From: Gemmatimonadales bacterium
Lineage (GTDB): Bacteria; Gemmatimonadota; Gemmatimonadetes; Gemmatimonadales; GWC2-71-9
Length of the DNA: 64,000 nucleotides
Direction of reading: 5' to 3'
Assembly (NCBI GenBank): GCA_041390145.1
Contig: JAWKQM010000004.1
Span: forward strand, 223,086 to 287,085
The position numbers and the translations under genes are program-made. Of the stretch, positions 44,971 to 56,169 are shown one piece after another. The notes beneath the pieces were generated by a model. That model was not told the origin of the DNA and searched no databases. It saw only the letters and a list, made by a program, of their open reading frames with translations. Within the stretch, counting starts at the first letter, position 1, and the number at the start of each line of letters is the position of its first letter.

Positions 44971-45689
44971 GGACGGTCTCCAATGGTCAGGTTATCAACG
45001 TAGCGCACCGTGGACTCCACGGCCGCGATATATCCGGCAAAGCAATCGGGGGTGCAGGTCCACTCGCCGTCGCCGAGATGCGTCAGGATCTCGACCACCC
45101 GCGTCGCCTGAAATCCGGCCACGAGGCCGGCGGTGGTGGCCACATCGGGGCGAGTCGGCGGGACCTGCGCCCCTGCGAGCACCAGCACGCCACGCAGCAG
45201 CACCACGAAGGACGGCGCCGTGCTCCGGGCGAGTCCGGCGAGCGCGCCGGGGTCGGCGGCCAGTGCCACAAACCCCTGCCGCAGCCGCAAGAGGCGACCG
45301 CGCAGATCGCGCTCGAGGGCGCCGCGCAGGTCCGCCGGGCGCACGGTCACGTCGGCGAGGGGATCGTCGCCCCGGAGCACCGTGTAGGCGCTCCGGATAT
45401 CGGTGATTTCCACCGGGAAGACATCGGCGGCACGGCGCCATTCGGGGCGCGAGAGAAGGAGCGGGGGCGGCTGGTCGGCCTTCGCCCAGAACGCGAACGG
45501 GGTCGTCAGCGCACCCAGCACGTCCGGTGTGGCCGACTCGAGCACGAGGAGCAGGTTCACGTCCGACCAGCCCTCGACGTACTCGCCCCGCACCACCGAG
45601 CCGTGGAGCACCGCGCTGTATCCGCGGCCCAGGAGGCGATCGCACTCGCGAAGGAAGGGCTCGACCAGCGTCGCTGTCATGTCCGCCAT
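44967..45689 (-). CDS. Nucleotidyltransferase-fold protein (MNT-like)
   Basis: A 240-residue soluble protein whose N-terminal domain shows the nucleotidyltransferase core HGSVVRGEYVEGWSDVNLLLVL. The usual GSxxxG...SDxDL reads SDVNL, so the second metal-binding Asp of the DxD pair is Asn; the helical C-terminal domain resembles KNTase/HEPN-like substrate domains. Activity is therefore uncertain. It starts directly after the TPM gene stop and overlaps lemA. There is no toxin-antitoxin partner; the context is a LemA/TPM envelope operon. Confidence 0.7.
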   Translation of the reverse strand: MADMTATLVEPFLRECDRLLGRGYSAVLHGSVVRGEYVEGWSDVNLLLVLESATPDVLGALTTPFAFWAKADQPPPLLLSRPEWRRAADVFPVEITDIRSAYTVLRGDDPLADVTVRPADLRGALERDLRGRLLRLRQGFVALAADPGALAGLARSTAPSFVVLLRGVLVLAGAQVPPTRPDVATTAGLVAGFQATRVVEILTHLGDGEWTCTPDCFAGYIAAVESTVRYVDNLTIGDRP

Positions 45690-46535
45690 CTAGAACCTCC
45701 CGCCGGCGCCACCGCCGCTGAAGCCGCCACCGCCGCCGAACCCTCCGAAGCCACCTCCTCCGCCCCCGAAGCCGCCACCACCACCCCATCGCCCTCCTCC
45801 ACCTCCCCAAAATATGGGCGGTACGCCGGTGCGACGCCCCCCTGAGCTCCCCCCGGACGGCGGGCCGCCCCCCCGCGAGGCACGGATCATCGTCACCACC
45901 ACCACGACGGCCACGATGAACAGGAAGAGCAGCAGCCCCCAGGAGACGTCTGGCCGGCCTCCCGGAGTCGTGAGGGTGCTGTCAGTCGCGCCGAGCCCAC
46001 GCGCCACGCGCGCCGCGAGGAGGCGTGTGCCGGTGACCAGCCCGGGCCCATACTGCCCGGCGCGCAGCTCAGGCACCATGGCGTCCCGCACGCGGCCGGC
46101 GGCGGCGTCGGTCACGATCCCCTCGAGCCCCTGCCCCGTGCTGATGAAGATATGCCCGGAGTTCGGGTCGCCCTCGCGCCGAGGCACCACCAGGATGACC
46201 AGCCCCGCGTTTCGGGTGGCATCGCCGATCTGCGCCGCCCGCCCGACCCCCCAGGCGCGGCCGATGGCCAGGGCCACATCGGAGGCGGCATAGTCGCCGA
46301 TGGTGGGGAGGGTGACGACCGCGAACTCCGCCCCGGTCACCGAACGCAGCCGCGACGCGATCGAATCGATGGTGGCGGCCGAGGCCGCGTCCACCACCCC
46401 CGCGACGTCCGTCAGGTAGCCGGTCGGCCTGGCCGGGAAGAGTGAGTCGACAGGTGACTGGGCGGCGAGGGCACCCGCGAAGACCGCGAGTTGAAGCGCG
46501 AGTCCCAGCCCGGTAGCTTTCACCCAACCTGTCAC
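45690..46535 (-). CDS. TPM domain protein (YgcG family) with Gly-rich tail
   Basis: A 281-residue exported protein. GTG 46535, with GGGAG seven bases upstream, gives a leader ending in GALAAQ. The TPM domain (residues about 35-170) has the typical start FPARPTGYLTDVAGVVD and the RNAGLVILVVPRREGD and IFISTGQGLEG motifs. One membrane segment (WGLLLFLFIVAVVVVVTMI) and a glycine/phenylalanine-rich tail follow, a hallmark of this family. TPM proteins of plants help photosystem II repair; bacterial roles are unknown. It heads the TPM, nucleotidyltransferase, LemA operon. Confidence 0.88.
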   Translation of the reverse strand: MTGWVKATGLGLALQLAVFAGALAAQSPVDSLFPARPTGYLTDVAGVVDAASAATIDSIASRLRSVTGAEFAVVTLPTIGDYAASDVALAIGRAWGVGRAAQIGDATRNAGLVILVVPRREGDPNSGHIFISTGQGLEGIVTDAAAGRVRDAMVPELRAGQYGPGLVTGTRLLAARVARGLGATDSTLTTPGGRPDVSWGLLLFLFIVAVVVVVTMIRASRGGGPPSGGSSGGRRTGVPPIFWGGGGGRWGGGGGFGGGGGGFGGFGGGGGFSGGGAGGRF

Positions 46536-46562
46536 CTGATTTCTCCCGTCCGTGAGCTGCCT

Positions 46563-47306
46563 GTGTCCCGCTGGTGCATCCTCCTCCTCCTCCTGACCGC
46601 ATCGTGCGATCGCCAGCAGACCGTGACCGTCGTGGCCTCGATTCCGGGCCTCGATTCCAACGGGACGGCGACGCCCGGATTCTCGTTCGTCGTCCTGCCG
46701 TACAACCGGGACAGCCTGGTCGCCGCCTTCGAAGCGCGGGCCACGACGCCGCGGCCCGCCACCGACCAGCTCGACTCCCTCTTCGCCACGTTCCGGGAGC
46801 CCTTTGCGGCCTACACCGGCCTGATCGCCGAGGTCGGCCAGCTCAACGACACCCTGGCCGCGCTGAAGGCACACCTCGACCAGATCTCCCGCACAAGCGA
46901 AGAGTACTACGCATCGTACGCGACGTGGGTCGCCCTGCGCGACTCGGTCCGTTCGCTCGACAAGGAAGCGGCCCGTGCACGCGCCGATCTCAACGCCGCG
47001 CGGCCCAAGTTCCTCGCCCAGAGCGAATCGCTTCGCGCGGCCGTGCGCGAATGGCAAGATAGCACCTATCGCGACTACGACCGGGCGGTGGATTCGATCG
47101 TGCGCGCGACCGGCCGGCCCCCGGTGGCCGACACCACCGACGCCTCGGGCGTCGCGCACGTCACCCTCCGCGGCGGCCCCTGGTGGGTCTATTCCCGCTC
47201 GTGGGATCCCGCCGATCCGAACGCCGAGTGGTACTGGAACGTCCCCGTCTCCTCCGACACCGTCCGCCTGAACGCCGCCAGCGGCGTCAACCGTCCCCGC
47301 TACTGA
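46563..47306 (+). CDS. Hypothetical lipoprotein
   Basis: The 247-residue protein begins (GTG 46563) with SRWCILLLLLTASCDRQQTV; the lipobox TASC gives a lipid-anchored Cys near residue 14. The middle, about residues 75-160, is helical with coiled-coil character, and the C-terminus has a WWVYSRSWDPADPNAEWYW block with many tryptophans. No family is recognised. The N-terminal part after the Cys looks like a beta-rich carboxypeptidase-regulatory-like segment. The gene is divergent from the TPM operon with start codons only 27 bases apart. Confidence 0.65.
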   Translation: MSRWCILLLLLTASCDRQQTVTVVASIPGLDSNGTATPGFSFVVLPYNRDSLVAAFEARATTPRPATDQLDSLFATFREPFAAYTGLIAEVGQLNDTLAALKAHLDQISRTSEEYYASYATWVALRDSVRSLDKEAARARADLNAARPKFLAQSESLRAAVREWQDSTYRDYDRAVDSIVRATGRPPVADTTDASGVAHVTLRGGPWWVYSRSWDPADPNAEWYWNVPVSSDTVRLNAASGVNRPRY

Positions 47307-47320
47307 CCCCGGAACCGACC

Positions 47321-47926
47321 ATGCGCCTCTTGCCGACGCTGCTCGTCGTCGCGGCCCTCGCCGCCCCACTCAGCGCCCAGGAATCGATGGCGGCGCGGAC
47401 CAAGGGAAGCCCGACCGCGCCCGTCACCGTCTACGAAATGTCGGACTTCCAGTGTCCCTACTGCGCCCAGTTTGCGCTCACCATCTTCCCGACGCTGGAA
47501 GCGGAATACGTGGAGACGGGCAAGGTGCGCTGGATCTTCGTGAACTTCCCGCTGCCCATGCACCCCAACGCCGTCTCGGCGGCCCAGGTGGCGATGTGCG
47601 CGGCGAAGCAGGACAAGTTCTGGCCGGTGCACGACCTGCTCTTCCGCAACCAGAAGGTCTGGGCGCCCCTCGAGGCACCGGGTGAATACCTGCTGACCTT
47701 TGCCGACTCCGCCTCGCTCGATAGCGCGGCGTTCAAGGAATGCCTGACCACCGGCGCCACGCGCGCCACCATCGAGAGCGACGCGAAGGCGGCGGTCAAC
47801 TCCGGCGCCAAGAGCACGCCGAGCTTCTATATCGAGGGGGGCATCATGGCGGGGGCCCAGCCGGTCACGGTCTTCCGGCCGATCCTGGACTCGATCTACG
47901 CGGTGAAGACGGCGCCAGCGAAGTAG
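47321..47926 (+). CDS. DsbA-like thiol:disulfide protein (thioredoxin_4 type)
   Basis: A 201-residue periplasmic protein: leader ending APLSAQ, then a thioredoxin fold with the active site FQCPYC (CPYC) and an inserted helical domain. The late KSTPSFYIEGGIMAGAQPV has the cis-Pro loop of DsbA/DsbG/BdbD-like proteins. It probably forms or isomerises disulfides in exported proteins; several cysteine-bearing barrel proteins in this window are possible clients. It follows the lipoprotein gene by 14 bases. Confidence 0.9.
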   Translation: MRLLPTLLVVAALAAPLSAQESMAARTKGSPTAPVTVYEMSDFQCPYCAQFALTIFPTLEAEYVETGKVRWIFVNFPLPMHPNAVSAAQVAMCAAKQDKFWPVHDLLFRNQKVWAPLEAPGEYLLTFADSASLDSAAFKECLTTGATRATIESDAKAAVNSGAKSTPSFYIEGGIMAGAQPVTVFRPILDSIYAVKTAPAK

Positions 47927-48063
47927 CGGGGCAGCGGCCCCGCAGCCCCGCAGCCTTCACCTCACCCCCTGTCCCCCTCTCCGTGATACGGAGAGGGGGG
48001 ACGCCCGGCGAGATTGCAATTCGCTGAACGGCCTCCCTGCCCCGCTGCCCCCCTGCCCCGCCG
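47927..48063. repeat. Intergenic repeat-rich gap: GC-rich short repeats around a long hairpin
   Basis: The gap holds GCGGGGCAGC/CCCCGCAG-type pieces at both ends (47927-47956 and 48039-48063). Between them, at 47971-48002, GTCCCCCTCTCCGT pairs with ACGGAGAGGGGGGAC around the loop GAT. A similar pyrimidine-rich hairpin lies at 56135-56158. The hairpin could also end transcription from both flanking genes, but it has no T-run. Confidence 0.7.
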
Positions 48064-48065
48064 TC

Positions 48066-48806
48066 CTACGCCAGCGTCAGCGACAGGAACACATCGTACA
48101 GCGCGTGCGTCCAGGCGGTGATGCCGAACCCGCGCAGCAGGTAGAGGGCGCTGAAGAGCACGCCGGCCACCGCCCGGAAGGTGAACGAGGCCAGCTGCAG
48201 CTCGTCGCCGTAGGGGCCGACGTAGTGGAACGCCGAGAAGATCAGCGCCCCGACCAGCACCGCAAAGATGCCTGAGGCGCCCGGCAGCCATCCGAAGCCC
48301 ACCCGCGCCAGGCGCGCCAGCAGCCCCACCAGCAGGACCCGGAAGAGCAGCTCCTCGTACAGCCCCGCTCCCAGCGAAATCATCAACTGCGTCGGCAGGT
48401 CGAGTCCCGCCATCGGGCCGGCGCTCAGCATCGACGCACCGTGGAGGATGAGGCCGGTCAGGGTGCCGGTCACCACGCCGAAGACCAGGGCATACACCAC
48501 CGACTCCGCCATCATCCCCAGGAAGTAGCGTCCGGTGATGGTCCCCCCGCGCCGCACGTCCCGCCAGACCAGCACCGCCGACACGCCCACCAGTGCCAGC
48601 CCGAACACCAGGAGCCCGTCGCGGCCGCCCAGCCAGAGGAAGGCGCTCTTCAGCAGGACATCGGCGCCGTTCCGCACGCCACTGATCGCGTCGCCCGACA
48701 GCAGGAAGGCCAGCCCCTCGTACCCCAGGAGCAGGGGTAGCGCGTAGAGGAGCGAGTACCGGGGCGCGCGGGTGTCGCGCCAGTAGGAGGGCTTGGTCGG
48801 GGGCAT
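48066..48806 (-). CDS. CPBP family intramembrane protease (CAAX-like)
   Basis: A 246-residue membrane protein with about seven hydrophobic segments. The active-site motifs of the CPBP/Abi family are present: YEELLFR (EExxxR) and FSAFHYVGPYG (FxxxH), then a final HALYDVF motif carrying the third histidine-type site. Related proteins process prenylated or other peptides and often have roles in bacteriocin immunity or regulation; the substrate here is unknown. It is divergent from waaA and separated from the DsbA-like gene by a repeat-rich gap. Confidence 0.9.
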   Translation of the reverse strand: MPPTKPSYWRDTRAPRYSLLYALPLLLGYEGLAFLLSGDAISGVRNGADVLLKSAFLWLGGRDGLLVFGLALVGVSAVLVWRDVRRGGTITGRYFLGMMAESVVYALVFGVVTGTLTGLILHGASMLSAGPMAGLDLPTQLMISLGAGLYEELLFRVLLVGLLARLARVGFGWLPGASGIFAVLVGALIFSAFHYVGPYGDELQLASFTFRAVAGVLFSALYLLRGFGITAWTHALYDVFLSLTLA

Positions 48807-48922
48807 GCTGGAAATCTAGCACCCGACGAGTCTTCACCTCACCCACTGCCCCCCTGCCCCCCTGACTCCCCGCCCCTCCGCGGGCCCTTGCCGAACGCCT
48901 CCGACGCCGGGACATTCCGGCC

Positions 48923-50230
48923 ATGCCTCACACGTCCCTCCTCTACCGGATCGCGGCCCGCTCGGCGTCGGCGCTGGTGCCGCTGGCCGGGCTCGGCAGC
49001 GAAAAGGTGGCCCGCAGCCACCAGGGCCGCCGCGGCGCTGTCGGGCGGCTGGTGGCGTGGGGCAAGCGTTCCCGCGACCCTGCACGCCCGCTGGTCTGGC
49101 TGCACGCCCCCTCCGTGGGGGAGGGGCTGCAGGCGGAAAGCGTCCTGCACGTCCTCCGCCGACGCCATCCCGAGTGGCAGTACGTCTACACCTGGTTCAG
49201 TCCCTCCGCCGAACCGCTGGGCCGGCGCCTGCCAGTCGACATTGCCGACTACCTGCCCTACGACCTGGCCGGCAACGTCAACGCCCTGCTCGCCGCCCTC
49301 CGTCCGGACGTGCTCGCCTTTTCGAAACTCGATCTCTGGCCGGAGCTCGCCACCCGGGCGGCATCCGCCGGGACGCGGGTGGTCATGGTGGCCGCGACGG
49401 TGTCGCCGGGAAGCGGGCGCCTGCGCTGGCCGGTGCGCCAGGCGCTCCGGCCAGGATATGCCAGCCTCTCGCTGGCGGGCGCCATTTCCACCGACGACGC
49501 CTCGCGGCTCGAACGCCTCGGCGCCGACCCGTCCCGCATCCGGGTCACCGGCGACCCCCGATTCGGACAGCGTGGTGGAGAAGGTGACCGCATCCGACTG
49601 GACGACCCCCTGCTTCAGTTCGGGAAGGGCGCACCGACCATGGTGGCCGGCTCCACCTGGCCCGCCGACGAGCGGGTGGTGCTGGACGCCTTCGCGCGGC
49701 TCCACGTCCATCGGCCAGATGCGCGCCTCATCCTGGTGCCCCACGAACCGACCGAACAGCACCTCGCTCCGGTCGAGCAGGCTGCGGCGCGGCTGGGGCT
49801 TCCGACGCCGGTTCGGCTCAGCCGGGCGGCCGACACGCCACTCCCCTTCCTCCTCGTGGATCGAGTGGGAGTGCTCGCGGCGCTCTACACCGGGGCGAGC
49901 ATGGCCTTCGTGGGAGGAGGATTCGGGCGGGCCGGACTGCACTCGGTACTGGAGCCGGCGGCTTGCGGCATTCCGGTGGTGTTCGGCCCCAACTGGTCGA
50001 ACAGCCGGGATGCGGGATTGCTGCTCTCGGCGGGCGGCGCCGAGGCGCTGTCGGCGTTCGGCACCGAAGAGGCGGGGGAGGCGCTGCATGGCCTCTGGCA
50101 CGGGTGGATGGAAAACGAAACGCGCCGACTGTCGCAGGGACAGAAGGCGCGTGCGGTCGTGGAAGCGGGTCGAGGCGCCGCGGAGGCGTCAGCCGCGCTG
50201 ATCGAGGAGGCGGTGGCCCGCCCTACTTGA
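48923..50230 (+). CDS. waaA: 3-deoxy-D-manno-octulosonic acid (Kdo) transferase
   Basis: A 435-residue GT-B enzyme that adds Kdo to lipid A, direct evidence for lipopolysaccharide. It has the N-terminal WLHAPSVGEGLQAE motif with its catalytic Glu, a YTWFSPSAEPLGRRLP region, VTGDPRFGQ and the donor domain MVAGSTWPADERVVL and FVGGGFGRAGLHSVLEPAACG. The LPYD segment (DYLPYDLAG) is typical. The 3' end overlaps the convergent lipoprotein gene by eight bases. Confidence 0.95.
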   Translation: MPHTSLLYRIAARSASALVPLAGLGSEKVARSHQGRRGAVGRLVAWGKRSRDPARPLVWLHAPSVGEGLQAESVLHVLRRRHPEWQYVYTWFSPSAEPLGRRLPVDIADYLPYDLAGNVNALLAALRPDVLAFSKLDLWPELATRAASAGTRVVMVAATVSPGSGRLRWPVRQALRPGYASLSLAGAISTDDASRLERLGADPSRIRVTGDPRFGQRGGEGDRIRLDDPLLQFGKGAPTMVAGSTWPADERVVLDAFARLHVHRPDARLILVPHEPTEQHLAPVEQAAARLGLPTPVRLSRAADTPLPFLLVDRVGVLAALYTGASMAFVGGGFGRAGLHSVLEPAACGIPVVFGPNWSNSRDAGLLLSAGGAEALSAFGTEEAGEALHGLWHGWMENETRRLSQGQKARAVVEAGRGAAEASAALIEEAVARPT

Positions 50231-50585
50231 CGACGATCCCTTCCGCCGTGACGGTGCGCGGCACGATGATGCCCGCGCTCAGGACCGTGATCAGGACATC
50301 CGACCAGCGGCTCCGCACCTTGATCTTCACGTCGACCAGGGCCTTCCCCCCAACCAACTGACCGGCCAGCGTGTGGTGCAGGTCGGGACTGCTCACCTGC
50401 GTGATCCCCCACAACGCGTAGACCGCCTTGCCGGTGACCGTGAACCGTTCTCCACCCGGAGGCATCGGCGCCCCGGCGGCGGAGGCGAGGGTGACCGGCA
50501 CGCCGATGTGGGTCGCATCGATGTTCTGGACGCAGCCGGCAAGAAGGACAGCCACGATGGGCAACAACCGGGCGGCGCGCCTCAC
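50223..50585 (-). CDS. Small lipoprotein, weakly Bor-like
   Basis: The 120-residue product has a leader RRAARLLPIVAVLLAGC with lipobox LAGC. The rest contains GKAVYALWGITQ and a hydrophobic hairpin-like LITVLSAGIIVPRTVTAEG, which loosely recalls Bor/TRL-type small lipoproteins. The start GTG 50585 is chosen because it overlaps the stop of the upstream barrel gene as GTGA; the in-frame GTG 50600 would overlap more. It is the last gene of the atp-barrel run. Confidence 0.6.
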   Translation of the reverse strand: MRRAARLLPIVAVLLAGCVQNIDATHIGVPVTLASAAGAPMPPGGERFTVTGKAVYALWGITQVSSPDLHHTLAGQLVGGKALVDVKIKVRSRWSDVLITVLSAGIIVPRTVTAEGIVVK

Positions 50586-51217
50586 AGGCCGAGCGCCCAC
50601 TTGGCGCCGATCGACCAGGTCGTCGCGGCACCGGTGCCGGTGTCGATCCAGTCATAGGCGGTGCGGAGGCCGAGCCCGAAGATGAACGAAATATCGAGGC
50701 CGGCGCTGTACCCGAAGCGGGAGTTGTCGGTGCTCCCCAGGCCGGAGACCGAGGTGTAGTCCCAGCGGGGCGCGAACCAGGGCTTCAGGCCGAAGATCGG
50801 GAGCGGGATGGTGAGCCCGAGGCCGACGCCGACCGGGATGTGCGTCGTCTTATACCCGGCGAGGTCGCCATATCCGACGCCCGCCTGCAGGTTGACGAAG
50901 AAGGGGATCAGCGGCCCGCCGATCAGGCGGAGGTTGGCGGTTCCGCCATAGACTGCGTCACTCGTGCTGGACCCGTCCGCGGAAAAGGCGCCGACCGTCC
51001 CGGTAAACCCGAGCATGCCGAGACCGATGGCGCCGGTCGCCGCGAGGGTGTTCCCGCCGCCCTCGGGGAATCCGACGTCGCCCGCCACGTAAATGCCGCG
51101 CGGCACGCCGCTGTTGAAGACAGGGAGTCCCGGCACTTGCGCGGCGAGCGGGGCGGCGGGCAGCAGCAACGCTGCCAGGCCCGCCGCGGTCGCGATGGTC
51201 AGAATCCGTCGGATCAT
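50582..51217 (-). CDS. Outer-membrane beta-barrel protein
   Basis: A 211-residue exported protein with leader ending PLAAQ and a strand-rich mature part typical of small barrels: GIYVAGDVGFPEGGGNTLAA, FFVNLQAGVGYGDLAG, FAPRWDYTSVSGLG and a closing GLRTAYDWIDTGTG..WSIGAKWALGL. It is not obviously related to the six-gene array at 17-22 kb. It follows another barrel gene by 31 bases and precedes the lipoprotein with a GTGA overlap. Confidence 0.78.
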   Translation of the reverse strand: MIRRILTIATAAGLAALLLPAAPLAAQVPGLPVFNSGVPRGIYVAGDVGFPEGGGNTLAATGAIGLGMLGFTGTVGAFSADGSSTSDAVYGGTANLRLIGGPLIPFFVNLQAGVGYGDLAGYKTTHIPVGVGLGLTIPLPIFGLKPWFAPRWDYTSVSGLGSTDNSRFGYSAGLDISFIFGLGLRTAYDWIDTGTGAATTWSIGAKWALGL

Positions 51218-51248
51218 CTACTGAACTCCGGTGACGGGGCGGTGGCGG

Positions 51249-51851
51249 CTAGTGCAGCCAGGAGAAGCTGGCGGAGAGGCCGTCCAGATCGCCGAAGGAT
51301 CCGCCCACGTTCATGCTGAAGCTGGTGCCGAACTTGATGTCCACGCCGATGCCGACCGCGAAATTGAGGTCGCTGTTGTCGGCAAAGACAGGAATAAAGG
51401 TCGGGGTGATGTAGGGGACGAAGCTGGTGGTGGAGTTCTCCAGCAGGATCTGCCGCCCGAGCGCAAACCCGATCGGGACGAAGAGCTGGTTGGCGTTGTC
51501 CAGGAGCGAGGCGCCGACGCCGACGGTCAGCGCGCCGTCGAGCGGGAAGTTTTCGGAGTGGTGCAGCAGCCGGGCCCGGTAGTCGCCGCCGATGAGGAAC
51601 GCCGTGGCCCCGGTGTTGTCGGGGTTCCGGAAGCCGATCCGGACGCCGAAGTCGGCCATCGGTCCGCTCGCCATGCGATAGTAGCCCTCGAGCGCCAGGC
51701 CGTTGCTGTTGGGGTCGGAAACGGAGACACCGAACTCCGTCTGGTCGAAGAGGCGCTGGGACGACAGGAACACCGGCGTGCCGGTTTCCTGAGCGAGCGC
51801 CGGCGTCGACAGGACGAACAGCGACACGGCAGCGATCAGGCTACGACGCAT
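51249..51851 (-). CDS. Outer-membrane beta-barrel protein overlapping atpC
   Basis: A 200-residue exported protein, leader ending TPALAQ. Strand-like blocks include GLALEGYYRMASGPMADFG, GATAFLIGGDYRARLLHH and the closing FSMNVGGSFGDLDGLSASF. The ATG 51851 is preceded by a strong AAGGAGG and lies eleven bases inside the end of atpC, so the gene is read from the ATP synthase transcript. Function is unknown. Barrel genes coupled to atpC are unusual. Confidence 0.8.
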   Translation of the reverse strand: MRRSLIAAVSLFVLSTPALAQETGTPVFLSSQRLFDQTEFGVSVSDPNSNGLALEGYYRMASGPMADFGVRIGFRNPDNTGATAFLIGGDYRARLLHHSENFPLDGALTVGVGASLLDNANQLFVPIGFALGRQILLENSTTSFVPYITPTFIPVFADNSDLNFAVGIGVDIKFGTSFSMNVGGSFGDLDGLSASFSWLH

Positions 51852-52100
51852 GGACAACCTCCTTGGCATGTTCGGCGACGACACGGACGACGTTTCCCAC
51901 CACCTGCAGGAACCCGCCGCGCACCGCAAAGGACTGCTCACCACCGGCGACGCGCACCAGCAAGGTACCCTCGCCGAGCAGCGTCATGAATGGGGCGTGG
52001 TGCGGCAAGATCCCCACCTGCCCGTCGTAGGCGGGGGCCTGCAGGCTCTCCGCCTCGCCGTCAAAGATGGATCCCTCAGGGGAAATCACCGTGACTCGCA

Positions 52101-52104
<4 letters not shown>
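51841..52104 (-). CDS. atpC: ATP synthase epsilon subunit, short form
   Basis: An 86/87-residue epsilon subunit of F1: MRVTVISPEGSIFDGEAESL, then GQVGILPHHAPFMTLLGEG and the FAVRGGFLQVVGN strand. It contains only the N-terminal beta-sandwich; the C-terminal two-helix regulatory domain of about 45 residues present in E. coli or Bacillus is missing. Inhibition by epsilon extension is thus not possible. The start is GTG 52104 or ATG 52101, overlapping the atpD stop. Confidence 0.93.
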
Positions 52105-53525
<1,421 letters not shown>

Positions 53526-53558
53526 GCGTTGGTATCCCGTGTAGTCAGAGTGATCGAG

Positions 53559-54442
53559 TTAGCCCTGCAACGCCGCGGCGCCGCCGACGATCTCGGCGAT
53601 TTCCTGCGTGATCGCCGCCTGGCGCTGACGGTTGTAGGTCCGCTTGAGCAGGTCGAGAATCTCGCCCGCGTTGTCGGTGGCGCTCTTCATCGCGGTGCGC
53701 CGGGCCCCGTGCTCGGCGGCGCTGGTCTCGACCAGCCCGCGGTACATCGTGTTCCGCACATAGAGCGGGAGCAGCCGGTCGAGGATCTGCGCGGCGTCGG
53801 GCCGCAGGATGTAGTCGGCCCGCGCGGCGCCCGCCTTGGCCGCCGGCGGCTCAACCGGGAGAATCCGGAGCGTCGTGGGAGGCGTGGTCAGCGGGCTGAT
53901 GAACGCCGCGTAGACCAGGTCCACGCTCGCCAGCTCGCCCTGCGAGTAGGCGGCGATCAGCGGCGCCATGATTTCAATGGCGTGATCCGGCGTCGGGTTG
54001 TCGGTCACGTCCGCCCGCTGCAACGCCATGGACCGGCCGAGATACCTGAAGAAGCCAATGCCCTTCTTGCCGATGGCGTAGAGATCGACCGTGTAGCCGG
54101 CCTTCTCCAGCGCTTCCATCCGGCGGCGGCCTTCCTTGATCAGGTTGGCGTTGAAGCCACCCGCCAGCCCGCGATTGGAGGTCAGCAGAATGACCGCCGC
54201 GCGGGTCGGACCGCCCTTCGCCGGCGGCGCCGGCTGCCGGAGGAGGGGAAAGCCCTCGGCCAGCTCGGGGGTGACCAGGTCGGCAATGACGCCGCGCAGT
54301 GCCTCGGCGTACGGCCGGGTGGCGACGACGCGGTCCTGCGCCCGCTTCAGCTTGGACGTGGCCACCAGCTCCATCGTCCGCGTGATCTTGCGGGTGTTGG
54401 TGACCGAGCGAATCCGGCCCTTGAGGGCCTTCGACTTGGCCA

Positions 54443-54443
<1 letters not shown>
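53559..54443 (-). CDS. atpG: ATP synthase F1 gamma subunit
   Basis: The 294-residue central stalk subunit: LKGRIRSVTNTRKITRTMEL at the N-terminus, the VLLTSNRGLAGGFNANLIKE-like motif (ILLTSNRGLAGGFNANL) and a C-terminal MKSATDNAGEILDLLKRTYN helix. A Pro/Ala-rich insert near residues 210-220 (LPVEPPAAKAGAARAD) is slightly longer than usual. The ATG overlaps the atpA stop by one base (TAATG). Confidence 0.97.
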
Positions 54444-56020
<1,577 letters not shown>

Positions 56021-56076
56021 GTGTGTGGTCGCCTGTTTCACCAAAAGGGGTGAGAAGATTTGGTTCGTCTACAGCT

Positions 56077-56092
56077 TGTGAAAATAATCACA
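56077..56092. promoter_or_regulatory. CRP-type palindrome upstream of atpA
   Basis: TGTGA-AAATAA-TCACA is an exact match to the core consensus of the CRP/FNR superfamily (TGTGA-N6-TCACA). It lies 57 to 72 bases before the atpA ATG in an AT-rich patch that stands out from the GC-rich surroundings. Confidence 0.6.
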
Positions 56093-56118
56093 TAAGAGGG
56101 TAGGAAGCAACCGGAGAG

Positions 56119-56161
56119 CCCCCTCATCCCCCAGCCCCCACTCCCTCAGGGAGCGGGGGAG
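56119..56161. repeat. Pyrimidine-rich hairpin repeat
   Basis: CCCCCACTCCC and GGGAGCGGGGG surround the loop TCA at 56135-56158, preceded by a CCCTCATCCCCCAGC flank. It resembles the hairpin at 47971-48002 in layout and in its C-rich flank. It could also act as a terminator for the regulator gene ending at 56170 if transcription reached it. Confidence 0.5.
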
Positions 56162-56169
56162 GTGGATCT

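Noticed and set aside
44967..45689. MNT-type antitoxin of a HEPN/MNT pair
   Set aside because: No HEPN gene is next to it, and it is embedded in a LemA/TPM operon.
48066..48806. Abortive-infection defence gene
   Set aside because: The CPBP (Abi) family name is misleading; nothing around it suggests phage defence.
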